A stretch of DNA of 64,000 nucleotides from Cardiocondyla obscurior (taxonomy: Eukaryota > Arthropoda > Insecta > Hymenoptera > Formicidae), in assembly GCF_019399895.1 (NCBI RefSeq), contig NC_091865.1:6825001-6889000 (forward strand). Direction: 5' to 3'. Below, in pieces: positions 49,701 through 62,680 of this stretch (positions are counted from its first letter, which is position 1; each line of letters begins with the position of its first letter). Under the pieces are notes generated by a model. That model had not been told where the DNA came from and did not search any database. It worked only from the letters and a program-made list of their open reading frames with translations. Position numbers and translations under genes: made by a program.

Positions 49701-52700
49701 TGAGCCACCCCATAGATTCAGTCAGCGAACGAGCGAGAGAGAAAGTTACAGCGCGATAAAGAAACGAGATTATAAAGGAATGAGAGACAGAGAGGGATAA
49801 TAGTAGTTGGCGGTTTAAAGAGGAAGGGGCACAGGGTGCTTAGGATCGATAGATATATAGAGGTAGAAAGGAACACAGGAAGCGTCTAACACCTGGGAAA
49901 CTCCTGAGGATGGTTTCTTACGAGGTGGTTCAACTTGAACTAACAAGCAGATTTTTCAATAATAATCGATAGCTTGCAATTTTATTTTATTTTATTTATT
50001 TCTTTTTTTATTTTCTTACATAACCGATTATAATGTAGAATTATTATGTATTTTTAATATTTTATAAAGATCGAAAGACAAGATTTATTACGTTAATGGA
50101 TAAGAGAGATTTTACAATGTTCGTGATCTGTATTATCTGTATTATTCTGTTACTTGTACTCTCCAGAGGTTCTAGATTATCTAAATTTGATGTTAAACAT
50201 CAAGAACGCGCGGTCATCAGGTTTTGACAGCTCAAGTGCGACCGATTAATTGGCCTGCCATCATTTTACTGTCCTTCCCAGCACGTTGCCAGATCACTCT
50301 TATAAATACGCACAATTATATTGCTAATATATATTGATGGCGAAAATTGTTAGTTCTTTTATTTATTAGAAATGTACAGAAACAGCAATTTGAGAAAAAA
50401 AAAAATAATACGCACTACATGCGTAACTTAAATATAAATTTGAAGATTCGTGAAATATTCGACTAAAAGTAGTCGAGATTAACTCCACAATTTTATGCTG
50501 CGTGAGGGAACATCCTACACATGCCGAGAGATGAATATCAGTCTAGAGTAGTACGGACACAGTTTATCCGTACAGTCAACTCGGTGGATTAAATCCCAAT
50601 GCCGAAGGGTAACATTTTCTAAGGATGGACTAACGTTTTGCCAGTTAAATTTTCTTATTTTTGTATAATATTCAGCTTTTAGCACAAAATCAGACAAACA
50701 ATTTTAGAAAAAAAAGGGGGGGAAAAAAATAAATTGTAAGCTTTAAAAAAATGTGACATTTGCAATATAATGGATAGGCGGGAAATAAAATATCAAGTAT
50801 AAAATAAAAAACATGAATTTTTATCGTAAAGATGAATAATACATAAAAGAAAGACGCGAGAAAGAGAAGGCGTGAAAGAGAGGTGTTAACATACCGAAGC
50901 AAGCGGATATGGGTATAACTTTAAGCACCCTTATGACTTTTCTGCTTCCCGTCTTCTTCTTCCATGTCGTTTCCCCTTTTTGTCCTTAACGAATCTCTCA
51001 GGAACGTCTTTGGTATAAATTGTCTCTCAGAAGAGATTTCTAGTATTTTAAAAAATAAATCCAACGTTACGCAACGTTTGATTTATGCAGCCGCTAAATG
51101 CGATCTCTATTAAAAGTTTATATATAGACTTTGGAGTGCGATAAATTAAAAAGGTATAGAATTCCCACTGCGTATAATACTATAATATTACTATAATATC
51201 ATAATACTATAATAATTGCTCGAAAGTACCGAGTTCAACATGTTTAATGCTCAAACAAATTTTGATTTCGCGCTTCCTACCGCGACTAACATTATCTGGT
51301 GCTGAAGTTACAAGTCGTTTGTTTTATCTACAAATTAAATTTATTGTGGTAAATATATAATTGATACATAATTGAAAATTGTTGCTAGGTGCGTAACTCA
51401 AAGATCACTGTGATGTAAAGTGCCCTTAATGTCTCACGTACTTTGCGGATACAATTAGAACGTCGTATTTCTCTCTTTCTCGTAGGATACCAATTTTTTT
51501 CTCGTGAAGAACATATTCGGAGATTGCTTTGACAAAGAGATAACAACCACCCTCATGGACGCGACAGCTCACGTGTCTACCCACGCGGTAACTCGTGCAT
51601 ATACGTGAAACCGAGCACGTGAATAGGGGAGCGAGCTTTGGTTTGGGAACAACTCCACGAGAACTTTACAAGGAGGACAACGAGGGTTGGTACTCCCCGC
51701 GCACACAGACAGCCTCGGGGAAATCCTAATATTTTAACCAGCGAGGTAAAGGACTCGCGCGACTACTGAAAGGGAAATGGGGTGTTGCGAACGCGAGTCA
51801 TCCCTGCGAGTCCACCCTCGCAGACGGTTGTCTACGTACGTACGTATCCGTATGCCGTGTACTTTCCCTGGAGGGAAGTACTTGCAATTAACGCAGTAAG
51901 ACTCGGCAAAGGGTGTGCCGCTCCTTCACCCTTTCCGGATTCTTTCGGCTTCAATTCCCATCTGAAGCGGCGAGCGCGGAGCAGACCAGCCGGAATCGAC
52001 GCTGTTATTTCTAGGCGATACCTGCGTAATTTTGGCACTTGTTACGTACACGATAATCACGCTCACGTTAACAAAATATTTCCGCGAGTTTTCTCTATAG
52101 ACGATTTTTGTTTTAACAAAATTGCTGTTCTCAATATGCCCATTCCGAGGGTGGATATCTTTCCCCCTCCTGCCACCCGGAAATACGAGTGAGTCATCGA
52201 CTGCCCATTGTGCCGCTAGTAAGTGGATACTCGTGTAAAATTCTGACGCACAGTCATCTCAAACTTTTGGATGTCTTACGTGACATAATATTTTATTAAA
52301 AAAAAAATATATCGTTGAAAAAAATTATAAAAAATATATTAATTGGGTGCATAAAATCATTAACGCTCTGCTATTTTTTAAATATTGCATCAATTGAGAT
52401 TATACGATTTTGCGTCTCGACACATTCGCTTTAAAGAATAATACGCCAAGCGTGCTGGCGAAACTTATACGTAGAAAATATAAAACATTTCGATTTATCG
52501 ATTTTTTTATGATCCGCAGCAATGTATTTTCGAACTTATATATTTAACGTAAGTAAAAACTTGAAATGTAAGCCGAGAAAAGGGCGGCAAGTGTTGATAA
52601 CATTGGACGAATTAACAATTTTAAAAGCACGTGCGCGCAAGTTATTGCGTGGTTTCACAGAGCAATCTCCTTCGATTATATCTCGGCCGATATATATTTT

Positions 52701-54348
52701 ACGTTTCTCCAATTTTCCCTTCTTTCTTCCGGTTGATTACTTGTCCGACAGAGAAATGGCAAAAAAGGGTTTCGTGTTTCCGGTTACTTGGCAGACAGTT
52801 TTGAAAGACCGTTTCATCGCTAAAGGCTATTTCGCCGCTTTATCAAACTTATTCTTATAATTTAATTTACCTTCTATCTATTTTTTTACCGTACTGAAAA
52901 CATTTGTAAAATAATTCTTAAAAAAAAAGAAGAAACTGGCTAGCTAAAGCTGCTAAAGTGTTCCTCCCTTCAAGTCACGCGAAAAAAAAAAAAATTATTG
53001 AAAAGAAGAAAAGGGAAGAAAGATTTGACTATATCCTGCTGACACGACGCTCGCGCTCGGAACCAATTTTTTCCGCTTTCAACGGGAAGAAGTGAAGGAG
53101 ATGCCTCTTGGGCACCGCAAAACTGTCGTCGAGTGAATAGAAAGCTCGAATAGAACACTACGGCCGTTCCTTCTTCAATCTGGATCCTTTCACTTTTTAA
53201 CCCAGTTTCCATTGTCAGACCGCTAAGTTGTGTTTCTGATCGCGCTTGCTGATTATCAAACTATATTTAGCTCCATACCGAGATTTCTTTTTATTACCAT
53301 CTCATTAGATTCCGCCCTAATTAAATATTGTATAATGTAATATATAATGAACGATTAGTTCTACATGTATTACTTCTAATGAAATTATGTATCTACATAT
53401 TGAAATTTATGAATTTACAGTAAAAGATATATGATATCTTTACTGTATTTTATTTTATTTTTTAGTTTTTTTTTTTTTTTAATTTTTTGGTGTGTACGTC
53501 GGTAAGAAAATGAATAATTAACGCAAATCCTTGACGTTCCCTGCTCACAGAATACCTTGTTTCTGTCAAGGTTTACCTTCAAGCAGAATAAATCGTGGGC
53601 GTAACTTCGTCTCAAGTAACTCTTACTTATTTTTACGAAGAAAATAATATAGTTGCATACTTGCGAAGTAGCACACTAGCTGTAAACTCATTACGCTTGA
53701 TTTTCTACTACAATATTATAAACATTAATACAATATTTTCACGCAAAAAGCAACTTTGGAACGTATTGAAAAGCAGAAAATAGAACGGGCTCCTTCCAAA
53801 TATTTCGAAGAGAAACAAAAGAAAATCAAAAACGTTTCTCTGAAAGAAAATAAATCTTCTTTTAATCTGCGGCGCAAAGAGGTAGAAAGGAACAATTTAG
53901 ATCAACGAACGTGATGCTGCAACACAAAAGTTCAACTTTCACGCGCTCACTCACGCGAGAGAGACGAGCGAAAGGTACGCGAGATCCAAATGGAGATTCA
54001 CTCCTTCTGCTCTTTCTTCTTTTTCTATTTTTTATTATTTTTTATTTTATCTTTTTTTTTATCCAAGTCTTTTTTTTATTTTTTCTCGTCATTGTGGTTT
54101 TGTGACTCACTGCAATCGCGGAGCCGCGATCTCTCCCACGCATTGCGCCGATTTCCTTATCACCGTGGTTTCCCCACTCGTGGCAAGTGTTTTCTTTCAT
54201 TTACTCCGGTCCACGACGAACGAACGTAGTAGTATCGTATCGGATATCGACAGGTGAGGTGTTTCTCGCGACCGAATTTGCGCGTGGATTTTTTTTTTAG
54301 GGGGTGGAGTGTTTTCTTTGGGACATCCCGACTGACCGCGGAGGAAAC
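46720..54348. other. sff upstream region and spacer
   Basis: The segment 46.7-48.4 kb is CpG-rich and is the likely sff promoter and leader region. Beyond it the DNA is AT-rich to 51.4 kb. A second GC-richer island at about 51.5-52.2 kb has two CACGTG E-boxes (51570-51575 and 51616-51621). I find no recognisable protein in the open frames here. Confidence 0.5.
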
Positions 54349-56633
54349 ATGAAGACCTGGATTGTTGCTTTCCTTTGCGTCATCGCTGCGATTATCGCGG
54401 TGCACGCCAAGCCCACGATTTACAAGAGAAACGAGGACAATGTGTATGAGCCAGGTGAGCAAAGATTCTACAATTACAACATTATTTTTACTTTTTACAT
54501 TTGAAAAGGAAGTAGCTTGTACCTTTGAATATTTTTGGGCAAATATAAATTCTCATTTATTACGCAAGGAATAATAGTTCAGGTATAGTCTTCAAATGCA
54601 CATTGTTCGTCTGCACGCTTAAAATAATAGTAAAAAATAAAAATAAGTTTTTAAATACTTTTTGCGCTTTGCAATAACAATTGCTCGCAGGCGAAACTGT
54701 GCCTGCAAACTGAATGGGTTTTTTTGACGGTTCTGGTAAACGGCGTGCATTTATTTTTTGCAAAAACCGAGGAGAATCCTTTTAATTTTTGGTTTTTGAC
54801 AACACGTGTAACGTGGAAAAATGTTGCCCAAAATAACAAAGGAAACTCTGTTACTTCTTGTGCGCGACACATCGAAATTTCATCAGTGTAACGTGTTTAA
54901 CGATGTCTTAGTAGAATTCCATGGATCTATTTCAATTTTAAAATATCCTTCTTTCATTTATTTTTAAAAAAATTCAACTAATGCGCGGAAAGATTTTTAC
55001 GTGTGAAAAAATTCTTATCAATTATTATATTATAATAAAATTAGCAATAAGACACCGTCATTTATTTTATATTTATTTCGTTTATCACGCTGGAAAGCAC
55101 TTTACAAAAAAAAAAAAAAAAAAAAAAAAAAGAAAAATAGTAATAATAAAATAAAATAAAAAAATAAAAAGGGAAAAGACCCGAGGCGAAGTGTTACTGA
55201 CCATATAAAGAGCGATCTCTCTCGAGAATTCCCAATTTGCGCGAACCCGATATTCGACAGGTGAGTGGAACGGTGACGTCAGTCGGGATGACGCGTTTTG
55301 ATTCAGCAAAGTCCACGTGCGTATTATCGCACTTTATTGACGTCGGGGTATTTACTATTGCATCAGCGTAGACCTTTTTCCTGTGCCTTCCGAGTTGAAT
55401 TTTCCAATTTCGTCAAAGTTTTTACGTGCCGCTGCGCAAACGCACGATACCTTTCTAATCTCTCCCGCTGTGTGTGCGAGCGGTTCGAAAGGCGAATCGC
55501 TAAATAAAGAAAACGCCCACGTAGGGAAGGTGTTAATAGAAGTTACATATATGCAACTTCGTGTCCTTGAATTGTCGTTACGGCGCGATAAAGGGAAAAC
55601 AGAAGTGATGCGTTTCTCGCGGCAACCAGGTGCGATCGTCGCTCGTGCGAACAATTCGAAGGGATTCTCTGTAGTAGAACGCCGTAGTAGGTGTACACTT
55701 GAATTCATTCCGGCGCGAAACGGATGCAGCTATTATAATGCACGTGATACGCGCGAACGAGATCTCGAAAATGTAGATCAGATGTAAATGCCAACAGAGA
55801 TATATATAAATATATGAAATGCATAACCGTTACGTTTCTCGTTCGCACATACCGAAGCTGCAATTAAAATCAATACAGACACTCGATATTCGCGATACAT
55901 ATATTAATTACGCAAACGGTATGTGTAATAATCGTGGACGCGACACTCGCTGTCGCTTTGACATTTTCGTCATTCAATTATCTTTCTGTACCGACTTTCT
56001 ATCTTTCTTGCATGTAAAGAACGACGGATGGTTCACTTTCACCATATGACGTGATTGATTGACGGAAACGTGTTAATAATAATTGCCAAAAGCTGCCAAC
56101 AGCTTTTAATTTTAGAAACTCTTCATATTACGTTTGCATTTAAAATTCTAAATTCAGGTAATTAAATATTTAATAACTTTTTTTATATTTTTGTTCTAGT
56201 AATGGTCCCCGTTTCATCTACAGTAATTCCGCTGCCTGTGTACAAAGTCGGTTACGGCCTGGGCTTCGTATCGAAAGATAAGAAAATCCAGTCGTCATTT
56301 AAACCGGAAGGTGGTATAAAATTAATTACAAGTAAGTTTAATTTAATAAGAACAAGTATAAATAAAATAACAAAATCTTGTTTTCGCAATTTTCTTTTTT
56401 CTTTTTAATTTTTAATTTTAATGTGAGCACGTTGCAAAGTAAGTAACAGGCCTCGTATGAAAGTTAAGAATTAAATTGTGAAATATGTATCTTATTTGCG
56501 CGCGCATAAATGTTACGTAAATAGCGTGTATAAAACAAATTTATGTAAATGATGCGAACAGTTTTACGTAATCGTGGTAATTAATATTGATTTTATTTTT
56601 CTAGTCAACAAGGTTCAAGAAAAGAAGATCTGA
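54349..56633 (+). CDS. Small secreted protein of unknown function, 3 exons
   Basis: Exons 54349-54454, 56200-56331 and 56605-56633 join in phase 1 and phase 1 to give 88 residues. The N-terminus MKTWIVAFLCVIAAIIAVHA is a textbook signal peptide with cleavage expected after Ala20. The mature part starts KPTIYKR, with a dibasic KR at 26-27, and contains a Val/Pro/Gly-rich centre (PVSSTVIPLPVYKVGYGLGF) and a basic end (VQEKKI). There are no cysteines after the signal peptide, so it is not a defensin- or toxin-like knot. Poly(A) signal AATAAA at 56789-56794. I do not recognise the family; a lineage-restricted extracellular protein or a peptide precursor are both possible. It converges with reptin. 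Confidence 0.75.
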
Positions 56634-57061
56634 TAGAGGATGCTTTAAATTATGTTAAGTAATATCAAAACTGCATAATTCTGGAGACTAGCGCTAGAAA
56701 TAGCACTGCATTATATTATTTATTTCATTTACTTTTTATGAGAACGCGCTTGTTATTGCCGTTTAATTAAAAAGATCCACACCAAAAAAATAAATACTTT
56801 TATAAATATTAATTACTTTCAATATCAAAAATATGTACTATTGTCTCAAAGATATTATATCAAAGTTATGTATTGTACATACAAATTGCAATGTTTAATA
56901 GCTTTATTAATAATTAATTACAAATAGTATTTGTGATAACTATTATAATAATGACAAACAAAGATTTATATATTTTTTAACTTATATTTGAAAATTTTTA
57001 TTACGTAATTAATTTTTGTAACTTAATAAATGAAAAATTTATTTAAAGTATTTTTTATGTA

Positions 57062-59204
57062 TTAAGCAGAAACATCCATGCCGGCCTCCGCTGAAACAGC
57101 TAAAACAATTAAATATTTCAACTTTAATTTTTTAAATCTATAAATTACACTTACGTAACACTAGTGATACAACTTACGTATTTCGTTGAACATAAAATCA
57201 TCCTGATATTCTTTGAGAAACTGTGTAGATCTATTTTCATCAAGAAATAAAGAATAAACACGCTTCACATCGTCAATGCTGACCTGCAAATACGATTTAA
57301 AACGTTACAACAGTACAATTAAACGTGCCATTAATAATGAAGCGTCTTATTTTGATAAATACTTCTGTGGTTTTTCTTCGACGGCTAACAAGAGAAGCTG
57401 TCGTAATTAATTGTATCGCATATCTCAATGATGTTTCTAAAGCAATTCTTGTTAATACGGTCAAAGCATCATCCGCCATTTCGCAGTCTTCTTCTTCGCA
57501 TCTTATTTTCAGAATTTCCTTCAATTCCTTTTCCTGGTACGGGCTCGTTGGAACAATAATCATACGATCTAACAAATCAATCGGAATACCATGAGGACTC
57601 TTGTAATTTGTCCCCCTTATTCTTGTGATACCTATATAATAAAAAAATTAAAAAATTATAAGATAACAATCGTTCAATAGCGGTTTAATTGATTACTTGC
57701 ATTAATCTTTGTACCTCTGTTTGTAGCCATTATTACAACTGGAGCCATTTCATTCTCCAATGCCCGGTTTAAAAATGAGAAACATTCGATATCCAACATA
57801 TGTACTTCATCGATAAAGAGCACGCCAGGAACTATTTCTGCCTTGCCTTCTTCGCGCCATTCTGCGACTTTTGCATTTATTTGATCTCGCACTTCCGATT
57901 TAATTTCTCCAGTATCTCCAGAGAATAATGCTAAAAAGCCGTGCGTTCTGCTATTTATCACGTCAACTTCGTGCAACGTCACGGTATGTACAACTTCTTT
58001 GCGCTTCTGTAATTCGCCTTCGGGACATTGCACAAAACGCGTTTGCGCACCAGTCGCATCGTAATCCCGAGCCCTGGTGAAAGATCGACCAAGTCTGTTG
58101 ATCTTTCCCGTGGCTTTATCAATCGTGATGACATCGCCAGCTTGTACCTAAAAATAATATAAAAATGTTACAGAGTTAAACAGAACATAATTTATTCATT
58201 ATATGTACAATTATATTAACTTTTTCTTTCATTAGGCAGTCAATCATCTTATTTCCTAAATCGTAAATGGTTTCCATCTCAGTGGTTTTCAATGTTAATT
58301 TGCCAACTTTTACTCCAACTCCTGTTGCTGGTCTGTCAACTTGAATTTCCACTACTTCACCCTCTATAATTTCTGTCTCCTCTTTTATTCTGACTCCAAT
58401 GGACTTTCTAATAGCTTGAGTTAATGCTTCTGTCTTACTCATCTCTAAAGAGTAAATTTCAGAACCAGCCATTGATGTAAAAGGTGTATCAGTGCCCAAA
58501 GCTTGCGCCATTCCCATAGCAATAGCAGTTTTTCCTGTACCAGGTTGTCCAGCTAATAAAATCGCGCGGCCTGCTATTTTACTTTCCTTAATCATTTCCA
58601 AGATAATGCCAGCAGCGCGGCGTGCCATAAGCTGGCCGACCATACCCTGGGAAACCTAACACAGTAAGAATTAATTTTAATTTTTTTATATTGTTTATAA
58701 TTTATAAAAATATCCTGCAGAAAATATTATTTATTAAAAAATAAAAACCGCTTACATTGCGAGGTTCTAGACTGTCGTTCAATCCCAAACCTCTGATATG
58801 AGAATGAGCTCCGATGCGCTCGATCTTGGTGATCTCACGGACTTCTTGTACATTAGTGACGATCTGAAATAAAAAGAATTTGAATGCATAGCAAGGTAAA
58901 ATGGATCAAACAATTGGTTACCATGCCAACTGCTGTAAAGAATAAAATTGTATCGGTATTATTACGCTTTTTTTTATATAAAATTAATATAATTTTATAT
59001 TAAAAAGCACTAAAAAAAAAAAAACACATGTATAATACGCACAATGCGTCGGTACATCTATCGAAAGAGGTTAACCGGTGTGTCAAATATAACTTGATCA
59101 TTTAATAGTCTAGTGATAACGTTACAAAATTACTAATTAAAAAACAAAAAGCAATTTATTTTTAGCAAATAAAAGTTTAATTAAATTAGAAACCTTACCG
59201 ACAT
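57062..59204 (-). CDS. rept: Reptin, RuvB-like 2 AAA+ ATPase, 7 exons
   Basis: Partner of pontin in the INO80, Tip60/SRCAP and R2TP complexes. Exons in transcript order: 59204-59199, 58863-58756, 58655-58221, 58147-57715, 57631-57363, 57283-57178, 57099-57062; 464 residues (human RUVBL2 is 463). Signatures: IERIGAHSHIRGLGL, Walker A GQPGTGKT at residues 74-81, Walker B DEVH at 296-299, the domain II insert (EIIEGEVVEIQVDRP), and sensor region ATNRG. The first coding exon carries only ATG TCG, so the start rests on this tiny exon and its GTAAGG donor. Minus-strand AATAAA at 57043-57038. As part of R2TP it works with the unconventional prefoldin Uri, encoded 3.5 kb away. Confidence 0.95.
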
Positions 59205-60005
59205 GTTTAATGATAAATCTTATTCATCAAACAATGTTGCTTCTGATCGCTATCTCGAAAGCCTCGAATTGTGGTCGGCAACGGTGGCGCCTCGTATCCT
59301 ACTCGTAGCACTATCAAAATTTCTGTTATTTGATTGGATCACGATAAACCAATCTGAGAAAAGTCGTTCTGAGTCTCCACTGTCGCCACCGGGCACCGGT
59401 AGAATCCGTAGAATGGCAGATCGAGCAAACCGATCGAGGTAGTCGAGGCGTCAAGGTAGTGATGGGAATTAATTGACGCGAAATTAGACACGTTATTGAA
59501 ATCCACCATTTGCAGATTTGTGATAGTAATTAATTAAACTTATAACATATTAAAAGTTAAGCTATTACTCTTTTGTGGCACGAAGTGTGTCAAACGAGAA
59601 AATCAATCGACATCGTGGAATCACGATTTATTGAGCGTCAATGAAACCTTTTCATCTCCTTTTTAAATAAGGATTCATCACAAGAAATGTCTTCAGGAAA
59701 CTGCAAACGTGCAGTATTTAATATACAAAGACCGTGCGAGGTTATAGATTAATTAGGAATTTATTATAATTTTTCAATGATTCTGATCTTGTTAGGTTGG
59801 ACATATCAGACGTTGCGAAGATTTGCAGGAGGTCGCTACGCTCGACGACCTTACTTTGACTTTGGGACACGGAGTTATCGAGATTTGATCTCACTGAGGG
59901 ACAAGCGTTACGTGCTTCGCTCTTAAAGGGTTAGCGAACGTTATTCCCGGCGGCACTCATTCTCTTTTCAAGGATATTCGAATCGCGAGAGGAAGCACTA
60001 TCGTT
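59205..60005. promoter_or_regulatory. Bidirectional promoter region of reptin and Pgk
   Basis: 801 bases between divergent start codons. About 130 bases from the reptin start is an inverted CCAAT pair, GATTGG at 59332-59337 and CCAATC at 59349-59354, with an 11-base spacer. The half next to Pgk should hold its leader; no clear TATA box was seen. Confidence 0.55.
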
Positions 60006-61654
60006 ATGGCGCTCAACAAGCTCAGCATCGATAAGGTGGAGTTGGCTGATAAGAGAGTGCTTATACGGTAGGCACAGTGTTTTAACAACAGTGTTTTAAT
60101 TAAAGACAGCTGACATGCGGGATAAATTGATTTATTTTTGTTTAGTGATTAGTAAAGTATACAAAATGTAGCAACTAAAATAATTTTCAGGGTTGACTTC
60201 AATGTACCATTGAAAGAAGGGAAAATAACGAACAATCAGAGAATTGTTGCTGCCCTGGACACAGTTAAGTATGCTATTGACAAAAAAGCAAAGTCAGTTG
60301 TGCTAATGTCCCATCTGGGCCGGCCAGATGGTAAGAAAGATGAAAAGTATACATTGAAACCTGTAGCTGAAGAGCTGAAAACTCTATTGGCAAGAGAAAT
60401 TGTATTTTTGAATGACTGCATTGGACCAGAGGTAGAATCTGCTTGTGCTAATCCAGCACCTGGCACTATCATTTTGTTGGAAAACTTGAGATTTTATATT
60501 GAAGAAGAAGGTAAAGGAGTTGGGCCTGATGGAAGTAAGGTATATAAAATTAATTTTGTTTTTTTAATTTTATAATTAAATAACATAGAATTTTATATAA
60601 AAACCTGAAATGTAAAAAATATATATTAATTTATTTTAGGTTAAAGCTGACAAGGATAAAGTTGTTGCATTCAGAGCATCTTTGAGAAAGTTAGGAGATG
60701 TATATATAAATGATGCCTTTGGAACTGCCCATCGCGCTCACAGTTCTATGATGGGAGATGGATTTGATATAAGAGCAAGTGGTTTTCTGTTGAAGAAAGA
60801 ACTCGAATATTTTGCAAAAGCTTTAGACAATCCAGAAAGACCATTTTTAGCTATACTTGGAGGAGCTAAAATTGCTGACAAAATTCAGTTAATTAACAAT
60901 CTTCTGGACAAAGTAAATGAGATGATTATCGGAGGTGGTATGGCCTATACATTTTTAAAGGTTTCTAAAAATATGAAGGTACATATACATATACTTGGAA
61001 TGAATAACAAACGATAGTAATATTTTCAATTCAATTTTTATTTTTTGCATTTATACGTTTTTAGATTGGAAACTCCTTGTTTGATGAAGAAGGAGCGAAA
61101 ATTGTAAATGACTTGTTGGATAAAGCGAAGAAAAATAACGTTCAGATTCATTTACCGGTGGATTTTGTAACTGCCGATAAATTTGCAGAGAATGCAGCAG
61201 TGGGAGCTGCAGATATCGAAAGTGGTATACCCGATGGATGGATGGGTCTTGATGTTGGTCCAAAATCAAGAGATTTATTTGCAGGTGAGCACATTACATT
61301 TTTAGACAATATCTATGAATAATGTATTAAGTATATGATAAAGACAAATATTATTAATTGCATTATCTTGGCACAGAACCAATTAAGAGAGCAAAAGTCA
61401 TAGTATGGAACGGTCCAGCGGGAGTATTTGAGTTTGAAAATTTCAGTAAGGGCACAAAAAGTTTAATGGACAATGTTGTTGAGGCTACAACTCGGGGAAC
61501 AATTACTATTATTGGTGGTGGAGACACGGCAACGTGTGCGGCTAAGTGGAAAACTGAGGATAAAGTGAGCCACGTAAGCACCGGTGGTGGCGCGAGTTTG
61601 GAACTCCTGGAGGGTAAAACACTGCCCGGAGTTGCCGCTTTGTCTCCGTTGTAA
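60006..61654 (+). CDS. Pgk: Phosphoglycerate kinase, 5 exons
   Basis: Glycolytic enzyme transferring phosphate from 1,3-bisphosphoglycerate to ADP in the cytosol. Exons 60006-60067, 60191-60539, 60640-60978, 61065-61284, 61377-61654; 415 residues, full length for the family. Signatures: RVDFNVPLK near residue 21 (family signature), SHLGRPDG, ENLRFY, DAFGTAHRAHSS, ILGGAKIADKI, WNGPAGVFEFE, and IIGGGDTAT in the nucleotide-binding domain. No targeting peptide. AATAAA at 62166-62171 fits a 0.5 kb 3' UTR. Confidence 0.97.
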
Positions 61655-62165
61655 ATCTGTCTTCGAAATATTGATGTAAAACCCAGTCATTTAATTTTAA
61701 TGTTCGTTGAATGTCTCTACAGAAATTACTGAGTAGTATGCGAACATTGAGTGTGACAAAAATATTCATCGAGCCGTTAGTGGAATTAAAATGAGGACAT
61801 ATTTTTTTGCAACTCTAGCGTTTACGAAGAATATTGAAATTATATGTTAACGTACTTGTAGATTTTCGTAGTAAATTACATTAATGTATGTACAGTTGTA
61901 GATACATAACGGTATCAGATGTGTACATTGTAAAATGTAATATGCTAAGACAATATATAAATATATCTTGTACATTAGCTGTTAAGAAAATAATTCTAAG
62001 GAGAGACAGTCGCCGTTATATTAAGTATAATCGTCCCTGCACGGTAAAAAGTTCGCTCATAGTTTGAACACAAACTTCGGATTACTCTGCATTGTATTGA
62101 ATTGTAAATATTAATTTTATTTAATAGAGAATGATTATATACTTTCGGTCGTCTGTAATGTCAAA

Positions 62166-62171
62166 AATAAA
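62166..62171 (+). terminator. Poly(A) signal of Pgk
   Basis: AATAAA about 510 bases past the Pgk stop codon and upstream of the uri gene; the best-placed signal in the interval. Confidence 0.5.
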
Positions 62172-62680
62172 TATCAAACGTACAATCTGATTTGGTCACA
62201 TACACTTTACTTTAATGAGTGAGTGTAGTGTTGCAGGGATGAAACCAAAAGGGTAAGGAAAATGAAATCCTACAGTCACGGAAATGAACAACCAAGATAG
62301 CCGCCAGACGATTTCTCCTCACTTCTCTGGCTTCATACCCCTCGCCACCAAATACAGTTTGTACTCTCTTGATATTTTTACTTCTATCGCGCCATCGTAT
62401 ATGGTCAGACGGTTGAATATTTCAGTAGTACATCTAAACGATAAATAACAAAATAAAATAAATTAAAGTTAAATAAAATAGAATAAGGAAAAATAAAATT
62501 AAGTAAAATACATATAGACTAAATATGACTAAACGATAAATCAGACAATAGGTTAGGTCGAGATATGAAGATATGAAACCGACAACGTGTGTGGACGTGT
62601 GCTTGCAAAGGAGGCTGCTTTTACATATATTTACCTTATACTTTATATTTAATTTTATGTTAATATAACATAGACGAAAT
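62172..62680. other. Spacer and 5' region of uri
   Basis: No exon recognised before the uri ATG. A run of short TAAA-type repeats lies at about 62440-62520. It should contain the uri promoter and leader. Confidence 0.5.

Noticed and set aside
52522..52860. 112-codon ATG-led frame on +
   Set aside because: No domain, no splice signals and no conserved motif; AT-rich codon use like the spacer around it. Left out for lack of support.
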